A DNA stretch of 64,000 nt from Selaginella moellendorffii. Its lineage: Eukaryota; Streptophyta; Lycopodiopsida; Selaginellales; Selaginellaceae. Both the position numbers and the translations under genes were made by a program. Positions 34,837-46,339 of the stretch are shown here, one piece after another (positions within the stretch are counted from its first letter, which is position 1; every line of letters begins with the position of its first letter). A model generated the notes under the pieces. It was not told the origin of the DNA and did not search any database. It saw only the letters and a program-made list of their open reading frames with translations. The DNA lies in the NCBI RefSeq assembly GCF_000143415.4, contig NW_003314308.1, positions 576,794 to 640,793 of the forward strand, written 5' to 3'.

Positions 34837-36538
34837 TGTGAGACACAAAATCCCTAGGCCCCAAAGTGGAGCCGGAAGGGCGCCACATGGTAGTGGCCGA
34901 AGTGAGAGCCAAACGAGCGTAACACGTTTGGACCAAAAGTTCCGACTTGAAAAGTCAAGAGTGGGAGTGGAACTCCCAACGAAGTGCTCGAGGAACGAGC
35001 ACGAAGCGAGCAAAAGGCGAGGCTCCAAAAAGGGACCCGAGTTGGAGTCCGAAGTGGAGTCAGAGGTGGACCCGAGATGGACCCAAGTTGGAGTCCGAAG
35101 TGGAGTCCGAGATGGACCCGAGATGGAGTCCGAGATGGAGTCCGAGGTGGACCCAAGATGGACCCGACATGGAGTCCGAGATGGAGTCCGAGATGGACCC
35201 GAGATGGAGTCCGAGATGGAGTCCGAGATGGACCTGAGATGGAGTCCGAGATGGAGTCCGAGATGGAGTCCGAGATGGAGTCCGAGGTGGACCCGAGGTG
35301 GACCCGAAATGGAGTCCGAGATGGACCCGAGATGGAGTCCGAGATGGAGTCCGAGATGGAGTCCGAGATGGAGTCCGAGATGGAGTCCGAAGTCGAGACC
35401 GAGACCGGGACCGAGACCGAGACCGAGATCGAGACCGAGATCGGGACCGAGACCGAGACCGAGGCCGAGGCCGAGACCGAGCCCGAGCCCGAGTCCGAGT
35501 CCGAATCCGAATCCGAGTCCGAGTCCGAGTCCGGAGCCTGAGAGGGTGAAAGCCCAAAGCATTCGTCTCCCAGACCCTGGGGGGTTTGGTGAGCTCCAAA
35601 AGTATAGTAGGGGGAGGACTGCAGTGGAGCCAGTTTGGCCAGGAAAGGCCAGTTTGGCCCAGGAAGGCCGGACCCAGTGTTGGGTGATGAGCTGCCCACT
35701 GGGAAGTCCAAGACTAGAGTGAACACGGACCGACAAGTGGGGTAGCTTGGTGAAGTGTTCAAGAGCCGGCTCTAGTTCCCCCGGGAGATCGACTGGCCGA
35801 TGCTCCCAGTCCAAGTGTGGGTGGCACTACCTACTTGGATACCTGGTGTGGCTCAACGGAACCTCGCTCTAAGCCCATGGCTAGAGCACCTAAAGACGAA
35901 AGGCGGGGAGAGTACCCACGAGGCTTGCGTAAGGCCACGGTGTTTCGAAATGGTGTCCCAAAGTCCCAGACTGTGGAAAGGAAGAGGGGTAGCCCTCCGG
36001 TGTGGTGACCAAGGACACAGTCACATAGTGAGGAAGTCCTAGAGGATAGTGGGACTTAGTGGTCGGGCCGGTGGGCCTCGATCTAGTGGCAGTGTTGGCG
36101 AACACAGCCAAGGACAGAAAGGGACTTGGTGGGGACCGGAACAGAGATATTGGGGAAGGCTATTCCCCATGTCTGTAGGTATCCTAAGGATGTTAAGGAG
36201 TGGATCTGGGATGACCACTCATGGACGGATGACCCAGTCTTTGAGAGACGGGATTGGAATGTAGGTGGTGTTGGACCACCAGTGTGACCAAGGTAAATGG
36301 GCATGGCCTTAGCGTAACGGGCCGATATGTCGGTGGCACCTTGGGGTGTCGATCATGGGATCGGACACGTGGAGCACTTGGACCAAGTGCTAAGGTTGAG
36401 TGGCATGGATGCCATTCTCGGGGCTAGCAAGCCCCAAGTCTTGAGTTGGGCTTATGGAGGTTGTGAATGAGACTCCTCCAAGTGGTCGGAGGTGTGGTTA
36501 AGTGACTAAAGTAGAATGGAAAAATTTAGTCGCTTACA
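34837..36538 (+). repeat. LTR 2 (1702 bp), middle LTR shared by both units
   Basis: Same ends and layout as LTR 1. It is 12 bp longer because of one extra gagtccgagatg unit near 35350-35390. It carries t instead of c at the site corresponding to 30618. Confidence 0.9.
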
Positions 36539-36541
36539 ATT

Positions 36542-36553
36542 TGGTATCGGAGC
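36542..36553 (+). promoter_or_regulatory. primer-binding site of internal domain 2
   Basis: tggtatcggagc, identical to that of domain 1 and again three bases after the LTR end. Confidence 0.8.
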
Positions 36554-39088
36554 TGTTCCTTAGTCTAACTTTTATTGGTGCTCAAGTATATCACCACTGG
36601 TGTTGGCAACGGAAGGTCTGAGAAGTGGGCCTACCCTTGAGGAGTAGCAGGTCGGGAAGATATGGCTCTCCATTACAGTTCATGTGTGAACTTGTAGACA
36701 AGGTGGTGGATAGAAAAGGGCCAATAATAGAACGACTTTGGGATCTTGGGAACAGTATATGGTTTTCCTCAAAGAGTTGAGGATGTGATCCAGATGAGCG
36801 TTTGACTTAGCAAACTGGCTAATGTAGTTGTGGTAAACAACTACAGTTGGGATCACGGGAAAGATAAAGACTCCAAAGCAATAAAGGAGTCACAAGATTT
36901 TCCTCATATAGTTGAGGTTGGTCCTCATGAATGTGAGACCAGAAGTAATGACCGTGGGAGGTCAAATACAGAAGAGGACTCAAGTCCTTGAAAAGGTGGC
37001 CGGGGCTACCTCTAATAAATGCTGGAACAACCCAAGGAGTTGGGGGTGTATTAAGTGGATGAGTTAGTGTTCTCATCACATGGACAAGTAGTCCTAAGGG
37101 GCAAAGGTTGCCCCCAGAGAACAAAATCAAGTGTCGGAATAACACTTGTGAAAATAGTCCTTTTGAGTAGGACAGGAATGCAAGAAGTGTATTCCAGTGA
37201 GCTAGTGCCTCACAAGTAGGACCTTACGGGTCTGTGGATTAACCAAGTCCAAAACTGCTGGATGACTCAAGTAGAGTCAACGGATGGTCCTAAAAGGACT
37301 GATGGAAGCATTTGGACTGAGGTGTGTTGTACCCCACAAAGGATGGGGGGGGATCATAGGATCCAAGGATGAGAACAGAGGGTATCTCATCGATGGCAAA
37401 ATGTGCCATGCTAAAGTTATAGGAAAGGTGTTCCCAGAAGAAAACAACTTTGACATAAAGTTGTGTGTGACCTCTATGGTGTAGTGCTAACGGATGGTTG
37501 GCATGAGAAAGAGCGGTGTTGGTCTTGGCAAAGACTTAGACACGAAGGGGAAATGTCATAGAGGTAGGCTCGTGGAGCCGATGGTGTGGAGACACCAAAT
37601 GTGCCAAGGTGTGATACCTTGAGGCTATGTTGGTGGGTTCATGAGAACCCCTTGCCAAAGGAATCCCAATGGAAATGGGAATAGCATAGCCTAAGCTGCA
37701 GAGCATGCAGTTGGAGTGTGGTGACCCAGATAATGATGGAGGTGTGAAAGCACCAAGCAATGAGTTGTAGGACTTGACAACTATGAGGCAACTAAGCAAG
37801 AGATGCAAAATAACTGGTTAAACGGGTAAAAGGTAGCTACCCAAGACTTTTTAATAGCATAGGGAAGTTGGATATACCCTTACGGGGGATAAGTTGCTTG
37901 TGTTGCGATATAGTAAGTCAATGTCATAAAAGGAAATACTCATTGTCAAGAAAGCCATCATTGGGACACCCGAACACTCTAGGACACCAGAAGGTGGTGT
38001 TTGATGTCGCGAGGGCAATGGATAAAGCCCAAGGGACTAAGTCCCTAGCGAATGATGGATAGAAGGTGCTATCCAAATGTCCAAGGTTGCGGAGACAGGA
38101 GAGGACTGTTTACCCAAGTTGGACAAAGCCAAAAATGGAATTTTGGCAAAGGCTAGGGATGGGCATATAAAGGCCCATAAGCAACAATGTAATCCCAGTG
38201 TGTGGGATTATAAGGTGAGCATACCCGGATTGAGGAACCACTCCCTAGGCTATTGGGTAGGTTCATCCCTAAGAATACTTGCTAAAGCATGATAGAAAGT
38301 GCAAAGCTATCCTCCTGGTCTGGAGGAGAATGACTAAAGGAAAGGTGTGAAGCCAAAAAGCAAGAAGTAAGGGGATAGAACCGAACCGTAGGAATCAAAG
38401 GGCATAACCAAGGTTGGTTATGCCAGCTGGGAGTGGAGAATCAAGTGGGGGCTCGAGGGTGTTGCCGCTAGCAACCGTGATGCCATGGAGAGTCTAAAAT
38501 ATGGAATTGTCCATGTTAGACTATGTGGCATTTGGAAGGCTTGCAAAAAGGGAGGCCTTAGCAAGCTGAGGGACAGAGTTCCTTCAAGGTTCCCAAAGAC
38601 GATTCTAGGTAGCTTAGTACCTAGAAAGGCCAAGTGTAAATGGTTCATGGAACGCGCGAAATCAGAGTGGCGCAGCAGAAGCGTGGTCTTGAAGCTTGCC
38701 ATGAGGCAAGGCTATCAAGGTTAGGGAAGTAGTTCCCGAGTGTTCAAGGAGAGGGCTTTGAACGAAAGTCGATGGTCAAGGACTTTCACGCTTATGCAGG
38801 AACCATGTTACAGTGGTCGGAGGACTTGCCAAGCGAGATTGGCACGTCGGGGGAACAAATACCCTAGTTGAAGGTGATAACTTCAAAAAGGGTGGGCCAT
38901 GGGGCCGAGCATGGAGGAGTCCATGCATAATCACAGACTTGTCAAGTGAGAGGACTTGGCAGTGTGGAGGAACTAGGTTCCTAAGCTGTGATCTGTAGCG
39001 CGCTTTAAAAATAAGTTGGTGCACCGGCGTGGGGAGTCACGCCAGGCATCTTGTGTGATGCCGTCCGTAGATGCATATACGGAGGTTG

Positions 39089-39127
39089 GGTTCGAGTCCC
39101 GACCCTCTAGTGCTTGGGTTCGAGTCC
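39089..39127 (+). other. twin tRNA T-arm-like motifs in internal domain 2
   Basis: Exact second copy of the pair of GGTTCGAGTCC boxes at 33265-33303. Confidence 0.6.
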
Positions 39128-40371
39128 CAAATCACTAGGGCGTGGTGATGGTTTGGAATATGAGGACACTCATATTTTGGTGGTCATGGACTCTCAGTGG
39201 GGAGACTGGTTTGGGCACACCGCCAAGCGAGGGATGCCTCGGAGTCGTGATGCACGGTTAGATTGCTTAGTGTGAAAGCTCGGCATATCTAACTTGAACG
39301 CTTTGGTGCGAGTGGCACCAAGGTCGTGGTGAGTGAGATGGGGACACCTAATCTCAGTTGCTATGGACCCTTGGCCGTAAGGGCTAGCTTGGGTGCACCG
39401 CCAAGTGTGGGGGATGCCCTCGGGGTTATAAGCAACAACTTGGAGGTCTAGAAGACCAAGTACCTCTTGGCAACTCTGTTAAGGTGCCAAGGTGAAATCA
39501 CTAGGTGATCTTATGGCCAGATAAGGACAAGGTCCTTGGTTCGCTAAGGAATGAAGTTCCTGGTTCAAAATGTTGAAATTGAACTGTTTAAGGTGGTGTG
39601 GCTTGGTCGTGATGACCAAGTGGGAAGAGCACCTAAGGGAAATAAACTATGTCCGTGCGATGGCATAGTGAGTCCGAGGAAAGTAGTCTTTATAAAAGAC
39701 CCATGGGAGGGTCACGAAGTTGGGCCGTGGATAGAGCCCATAACAGAAGATGCTAAAGAGACGTACTAGGGGTGAACATCCTCCGGACTTGGCAAAGAAG
39801 AGTCTTTGCTATGGAACCGAAACAATACCTCAAGGAGGGAGGTAGAGATTCGATGTTGCTTGGTGCAACAATCAACGGATAGGAGCAAAAGATGAGTGGC
39901 CAAGATAGGGCCGTGGAATCCCTTGGAAGGAATCCAAGTGACAAAGTTAGGCGAGGAACACTAATGTGTTGGACGCTAACAAGTTGCGGGAAAGGAAGTG
40001 TGTTTCCAAGGAGGGATTCCGAAATGCTCCGATTTGGCGAAAGTGGAAGCTCCAAAGGAGGGAGCGGTAAGGTAGCCAAATGATAGGGCCATGAACAGCC
40101 CTAGCACAAAGTATGATAACTGGAACTTTGGCACAAAATAGAAGAGAGGATGATGGTGCCCTCGAGTAGAGAACTTCCTAGGATGGGAAGTGGAGTTGCA
40201 CAAAAGGTGCAAGGCAAGGTGTCGGAGACACCTAGGAAATTGACTCCAAGAAGTCAAAATTCAAAGTTCCAAAGTGCAAAGGTTATATCGATGGAAATTG
40301 AGACTACTCGAGAAGGAGTAGTGGGATTGACTTAGAGAAGGGTCTCTAAGAGGTTTAGCGAGAACTAAACC

Positions 40372-40400
<29 letters not shown>
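40372..40400 (+). repeat. A29 tract in internal domain 2
   Basis: Same length and position as the tract in domain 1. Confidence 0.85.
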
Positions 40401-40402
<2 letters not shown>

Positions 40403-40660
40403 AGAGAACCACTATATGTGGTCCAATCAGTCTCTAAGTTGGAGAGACTACCTCCTTAGAGGATATGCAAAAGGCATGGTGAGCCTTCAATGTCCAACCA
40501 TTGACGAATATGGAGAAGGCATGGTGAGCCTTCAATGTCACACCATTGACAAATATTGGCTACGCGCCAAGGATGGAAATGGTAACACATGCGGGTGTTA
40601 CTTTATAAAATGGTTCACCGTTCGATGAGGACATCGAACTTCGTCTATGGGTGGTGGAGT

Positions 40661-42350
40661 TGTGAGACACAAAATCCCTAGGCCCCAAAGTGGAGCCGGA
40701 AGGGCGCCACATGGTAGTGGCCGAAGTGAGAGCCAAACGAGCGTAACACGTTTGGACCAAAAGTTCCGACTTGAAAAGTCAAGAGTGGGAGTGGAACTCC
40801 CAACGAAGTGCTCGAGGAACGAGCACGAAGCGAGCAAAAGGCGAGGCTCCAAAAAGGGACCCGAGTTGGAGTCCGAAGTGGAGTCAGAGGTGGACCCGAG
40901 ATGGACCCAAGTTGGAGTCCGAAGTGGAGTCCGAGATGGACCCGAGATGGAGTCCGAGATGGAGTCCGAGGTGGACCCAAGATGGACCCGACATGGAGTC
41001 CGAGATGGAGTCCGAGATGGACCCGAGATGGAGTCCGAGATGGAGTCCGAGATGGACCTGAGATGGAGTCCGAGATGGAGTCCGAGATGGAGTCCGAGAT
41101 GGAGTCCGAGGTGGACCCGAGGTGGACCCGAAATGGAGTCCGAGATGGACCCGAGATGGAGTCCGAGATGGAGTCCGAGATGGAGTCCGAGATGGAGTCC
41201 GAAGTCGAGACCGAGACCGGGACCGAGACCGAGACCGAGATCGAGACCGAGATCGGGACCGAGACCGAGACCGAGGCCGAGGCCGAGACCGAGCCCGAGC
41301 CCGAGTCCGAGTCCGAATCCGAATCCGAGTCCGAGTCCGAGTCCGGAGCCTGAGAGGGTGAAAGCCCAAAGCATTCGTCTCCCAGACCCTGGGGGGTTTG
41401 GTGAGCTCCAAAAGTATAGTAGGGGGAGGACTGCAGTGGAGCCAGTTTGGCCAGGAAAGGCCAGTTTGGCCCAGGAAGGCCGGACCCAGTGTTGGGTGAT
41501 GAGCTGCCCACTGGGAAGTCCAAGACTAGAGTGAACACGGACCGACAAGTGGGGTAGCTTGGTGAAGTGTTCAAGAGCCGGCTCTAGTTCCCCCGGGAGA
41601 TCGACTGGCCGATGCTCCCAGTCCAAGTGTGGGTGGCACTACCTACTTGGATACCTGGTGTGGCTCAACGGAACCTCGCTCTAAGCCCATGGCTAGAGCA
41701 CCTAAAGACGAAAGGCGGGGAGAGTACCCACGAGGCTTGCGTAAGGCCACGGTGTTTCGAAATGGTGTCCCAAAGTCCCAGACTGTGGAAAGGAAGAGGG
41801 GTAGCCCTCCGGTGTGGTGACCAAGGACACAGTCACATAGTGAGGAAGTCCTAGAGGATAGTGGGACTTAGTGGTCGGGCCGGTGGGCCTCGATCTAGTG
41901 GCAGTGTTGGCGAACACAGCCAAGGACAGAAAGGGACTTGGTGGGGACCGGAACAGAGATATTGGGGAAGGCTATTCCCCATGTCTGTAGGTATCCTAAG
42001 GATGTTAAGGAGTGGATCTGGGATGACCACTCATGGACGGATGACCCAGTCTTTGAGAGACGGGATTGGAATGTAGGTGGTGTTGGACCACCAGTGTGAC
42101 CAAGGTAAATGGGCATGGCCTTAGCGTAACGGGCCGATATGTCGGTGGCACCTTGGGGTGTCGATCATGGGATCGGACACGTGGAGCACTTGGACCAAGT
42201 GCTAAGGTTGAGTGGCATGGATGCCATTCTCGGGGCTAGCAAGCCCCAAGTCTTGAGTTGGGCTTATGGAGGTTGTGAATGAGACTCCTCCAAGTGGTCG
42301 GAGGTGTGGTTAAGTGACTAAAGTAGAATGGAAAAATTTAGTCGCTTACA
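40661..42350 (+). repeat. LTR 3 (1690 bp) of the tandem element
   Basis: Same length as LTR 1 and ends at the same terminal hairpin plus ca. It is followed directly by the target duplication gtcga and the resumed old LTR sequence. Confidence 0.9.
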
Positions 42351-42355
42351 GTCGA
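42351..42355. repeat. right target site duplication gtcga of the tandem element
   Basis: Identical to 29021-29025; the old LTR sequence resumes immediately after. Confidence 0.85.
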
Positions 42356-42862
42356 GTCCAAGATGGACCTGAGATAGAGTCTAAGGTCGAGGCTGAGAAA
42401 GAGACCGAGACCAAGACCAAGACCAAGAGTGAGATGAGATAGAGACAGAGACCAAGACCGAGATCAAGACCAAGTCTGAGTCCAAATTTGAGTCCGAGTC
42501 CGAACTCAAGTCTGAGTCTGAGGGTAAAAGCCCAAAGCGTTCATCTCCCAAACCTTGGGGGGTTTGGTGAGCTCCAAAAGTATAGTAAGGGGAGGACTCT
42601 AATGGAGCTAATTTGGCCAGGAAAGGCTAGTGTGACCAAGGAAGGCTATACCCATGTGTTGGGTGATGATATATCCACTGAGTCCAAGGCTAAAGTGAAT
42701 ACAAATAGATAAATAAGGTAGTTTGGTGAAGTGTTCAAAAACTAACTTTAGCTCTCTTAAAAGATTAAATGGTTGATGCTCCTAGTCCAAGTGTGGGTGG
42801 CACTACTTACTTAGATACCTGGTGTGGCTCAACGAAATCTTTCTCTAGCCCCATGGCTATAG

Positions 42863-43456
42863 TGTAAGCTCATGAGTTTGGACTTCCCGGGAGGTCACCC
42901 AGCCCAGTACTATTCAAACCCAAGGATGCTTAACCCCAAATATCCCAAGACCCTTAACCAATTGGAAAAAGGGGGTGCACTCTTGTTCATGGGCCCTTTC
43001 CCTCTATATTTGAACCCCATGGACCGTCTCTCGAATCGTTCCCTTTGGTTGCTTACAATCCACCACGCTTCCCTGCAAGTTCACGCCCTCGTGAACGGAA
43101 GCTGAGAGCCGCAGCTCTCCCGAGAGCCTTGCTCTCTTGACACTCTACCCCTTGGGTCGAGCCCAGCAGGAGCAAATTGGACCAGCCAGATGTCAATCAA
43201 CATGTGGTGCAATTCCCCTAGCCAACCAGCAGAGTCGGACCCGAGACCGCTCTGATACCAAATGTAAGCTCCTGAGTTTGGACTTCCCGGGAGGTCACCC
43301 AGCCCAGTACTATTCAAACCCAAGGACGCTTAACCCCAAATATCCCAAGACCCTTAACCAATTGGAAAAGGGGGTGCACTTTTGTTCATGGGCCCTTTCC
43401 CTCTATATTTGAACCCCATGGACCGTCTCTCGAATTGTTCCCTTTGGTTGCTTACA
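42863..43456 (-). mobile_element. TRIM-like miniature LTR element 1 (594 bp, minus orientation)
   Basis: Terminal direct repeats of 195 and 194 bp (42863-43057, 43263-43456) begin tgtaagctc and end ggttgcttaca. The 205-bp interior has no coding capacity. Orientation comes from the primer-binding site: gctctgatacca next to the right repeat is the reverse complement of tggtatcagagc, the initiator-tRNA-Met site. Perfect 5-bp target duplications tatag flank it (42858-42862, 43457-43461), inside the old LTR sequence ccatggcta / gcacctaaag. The two repeats differ at only a few positions, so it is young. Confidence 0.88.
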
Positions 43457-43768
43457 TATAGCACCTAAAGGTGAAAGTGGGGAGAGTACCCATGAGGCTC
43501 GTGTAGGGCCATGGTGTTTCGAAATATCGTCTCAAAATCCCAGACTGTGGAAAGGAAGAGAAGCAATCCTCTAGTATAGTGACCAAAGGTACGGTCACAT
43601 GATAAGAAAGTCTTAGAAAATAGTGGGACTTAGTGGTTAGGCCTTTGGACCTTGGCCCAGTGGCAGTGTTGGCGAGTATGGTTATGGATGAAGAAGGACT
43701 TGGTGGGGACAGAAGAAGGGACATTGGGGAAGGGTGTTCCTTATGTCTCTGGGCATCCTAAGGGTTCT

Positions 43769-44411
43769 TGTAAGCAACCAAAAGGAACGATTTGAGAAAT
43801 AATCCATAAGGTTCAAATATAAAAGGAACGGCCTATTTAAAAGAATGCACCCCGTTTTCCAATCGGTTAAAGGTCTTGGGATATTTAGGGTTAAACATCC
43901 TTAGGTTTGAATAGTATTGGGCTGGGTGACCTCTCGGGAAATTCAAATTCAGGAGTTTACATTTGGTATCAGAGGGGTCTTGGGTCCGACTTTATTGGTT
44001 GGTTAGGGGAATTGCACCACATATTGATTGACATTTGGCAGGTCCAATTTACTCTTGCTGGGCTCGACCCAAGGGGTAGGGTGTCAAGAGAGCGGGGCTC
44101 TTAGGAGAATTGTGGCTCTTAGCTTCTGTTCACAAAGGCATAAACTTGTAAAGAAACATAATGGATTGTAAGCAACCAAAGGAAACGACTTGAGAGATGA
44201 TCCATAAGGTTTAAATATAGAGGGAAACGGCCCATGAAAAGAAGTGCACCCCCTTTTCCAATCAGTTAAAGGTTTTGGGATATTTAGGGTTAAACATTCT
44301 CAAGAGATGATCCATAGGTTTCAAATATAAAGGGAAAGGGTTAAGCGTCCTTGGGTTTAAATAGTACTGGGCTGGATGACCTCCCGAGAAGTTCAAATTC
44401 AAAAGCTTATA
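43769..44411 (+). mobile_element. TRIM-like miniature LTR element 2 (older, plus orientation)
   Basis: Left repeat from tgtaagcaacc (43769) to gagtttaca (about 43967), followed by a primer-binding site tttggtatcagag. An interior related to TRIM 1 follows, then a right repeat from about 44167 to 44411 that contains a partial internal duplication. Target duplications gttct (43764-43768) and attct (44412-44416) differ by one base. The repeats are clearly more diverged than in TRIM 1. It also interrupts the old LTR (cctaagg ... aaggtgtgg). Confidence 0.75.
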
Positions 44412-45127
44412 ATTCTAAGGTGTGGTCAAAAGGATGATCATTTATACATGAATGACTCAATCTTTGAGAGACAAAATTATGATGCAGGTGGTCTTGGACT
44501 ACCAATATAACAAGGGTGAATAAATATAGCTTTAGTGTAATGGGCCAATATGTCGATAGTACCTTTAAGTGTCAATTATGGGATTAGATATGTGAAGTAT
44601 TTGGACCAAATGCAAAGGGTAATCCAATATAACAAGGGTGAATGAGCATGGCTTTAGTGTAATGGGCCAATATGTTAATAGTATTTTTAGGTGTCAATTA
44701 TGGAATTGGATATGTGGAGTATTTAGACCAAATGCAAAGGTTGATGCTATTCACGGGGACTTGCTAGCCCCCAAATCTAGAATAAAACTTATGGTGAAAT
44801 TCCTCCAAGGAATCACTTATACACAGATAGCTCAATCTTTGAGAGACAAAATTATGATGCAGGTGGTCTTGGACTACTGATATAACAAGGGTGAATGAGC
44901 ATGGCCTTAGTGTAACAGGCCAATATGTTGATAGTACCTTTAGGTGTTAGTTATGGGATTGGATATGCAAAGTATTTGGACCAAATGCAAAGGTTGATGC
45001 TATTCACTGGGACTTACTAGCCCCCAAGTCCAGAATAAGACTTATGGAAATTGTGAGTGAGATTCCTCCAAGTGGTCAGAGGTATGGTTAAATGACTAAA
45101 CTAAAATGGAAAATTTAATCGGTTACA
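44412..45127. repeat. triplicated segment of the old LTR
   Basis: A block containing aatataacaagggtgaat, agcatggctttagtgtaa-like and tttggaccaaatgcaaagg occurs three times (starting about 44500, 44627 and 44878) with divergence. It corresponds to the single stretch 30450-30580 of the young LTR. Confidence 0.65.
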
Positions 45128-45132
45128 CATAT

Positions 45133-46339
45133 ATCTTAGCAAAGATATTGTCATTATTAAAGAAGTATGGCAAATCAGTACTTCACTATAAAATATGGAT
45201 TTGCCAAACTCCCTGACTTAGTATTTATGCTAAATAATGAAAGACTAGTTTGGTAATCTAGCTTGCATGGGTGCTGTAAAAAATATCCTTGTACTTTAGG
45301 TATTATATGAAAGATTTTTGGTTGCCATCTATAGCTAAAACAAGTGTGAATTATCATAAAATGTCCAAATGCCAAATAATGGAAAATACAATATACTAAA
45401 AACTCCAATCTATGTGAGAAGAAAGTGTCCAATTTAGGATAGTTCCAAATAAAAGAGTATTCTTAATATGGATTTCCCCAACCAAGATCATTGTCCCTTA
45501 GTAAATCCTAATTCTTTATAAAGAAAAGAGAAATCTAGCCAATAAAAGGGAAAAAGATATAAAATATATCATGGAAATCCTTTGAGAGAATGTGAATATA
45601 TATTATCACTAAAAAACAATGGAAAAACAAAGAAAGAAAATTATAACTCTTAGAATGCCTCAAAAAGAAAACATTTCAATAGATATTTCTTAACTTTGGC
45701 CACAAAACTAAACATGCATAGACTTGTTAAAAATACTAGACTTTAAAAAAAATCATACTAAAATGACATGTTAAAACACCAAAATACCCAAGAAAAACAT
45801 ACTCAAATATTAAATTCTTGGTAAAGAGAAGGATAACAAAAGAAAATACTAAGTCATGAATGTGAAAATGAGGTGGTGATGAGTTAGTGCCATAACATAA
45901 CCACTCTATTACACTAAGATTATATTCATTCTTAGTGTATTATTAGTGGTTTAAGACCATTTTTACTATAAATTTGTTCACTCGAGACAAGACTATCCAT
46001 TCCATGAGTGATGATCTTATGATCAATTCTTAGCATTTTTAGAATGCCTCAAGATCTAAAGGAACACTATTTTATAATATTCTTTCTTAAATCCTTATCA
46101 AGTTCCTCTTTAATTGTGGCAGTGTTTGCCACTAAAATGTCTTTATTAACTATACTTTTAATTACTAAATAAAACAACCACTTCTCTTCTTATATTATGG
46201 ACTTTGATTTTGAAACATTATAGCCTAATGTAAATATTATAGATACATATGCTTTATACATATGGTTAGAATAAGGCTCTAATAAGCCATACAATGTATT
46301 TAAGGAGTTAATGTCATCCACACTTAAATTAGGAGTATT
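45133..46339. other. AT-rich stretch without recognisable feature
   Basis: Low-GC sequence with A runs. I see no gene or clear repeat boundary. Confidence 0.4.

Larger units (their letters stand above)
36539..40660 (+). mobile_element. internal domain 2 of the tandem element (hairpin-quilted, non-coding)
   Basis: 4122 bp, same features as domain 1. Comparing the two by eye, the first 1.26 kb looks identical. About 17 base differences and one 1-base indel fall in the part corresponding to 31980-34420, for example near 37803, 37830, 37983, 38008, 39282 and 39300. No coding sequence recognised. Confidence 0.85.
29026..42350 (+). mobile_element. young non-coding LTR retroelement in tandem form: LTR-internal-LTR-internal-LTR
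   Basis: Three near-identical LTRs (29026-30715, 34837-36538, 40661-42350) alternate with two near-identical internal domains (30716-34836 and 36539-40660). LTRs start TGTGAGACAC and end GTCGCTTACA (imperfect inverted ends TGTGAG/CTTACA). A primer-binding site follows three bases after LTRs 1 and 2. A purine-rich gggtggtggag precedes LTRs 2 and 3. The whole array is flanked by a single 5-bp duplication gtcga (29021-29025, 42351-42355), so it behaves as one insertion. No gag or pol could be read in either internal domain, so it is non-autonomous. It sits inside an older LTR of its own family. Confidence 0.9.
28527..45127 (+). mobile_element. old solo LTR (host of three nested insertions), TSD catat
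   Basis: Left end tgtgatatacaagtcccta at 28527, homologous to the young LTR start; right end aatttaatcggttaca at 45127, homologous to the young LTR end. It is flanked by identical 5-bp repeats catat (28522-28526 and 45128-45132). The LTR's own sequence survives as 28527-29025, 42351-42862, 43457-43768 and 44412-45127, and each break is an insertion with its own target duplication. The pieces align in order with the young LTR but are strongly diverged, and the last piece has been internally triplicated. No second LTR or internal domain belongs to it, so it is a solo LTR left by LTR-LTR recombination. Confidence 0.8.
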
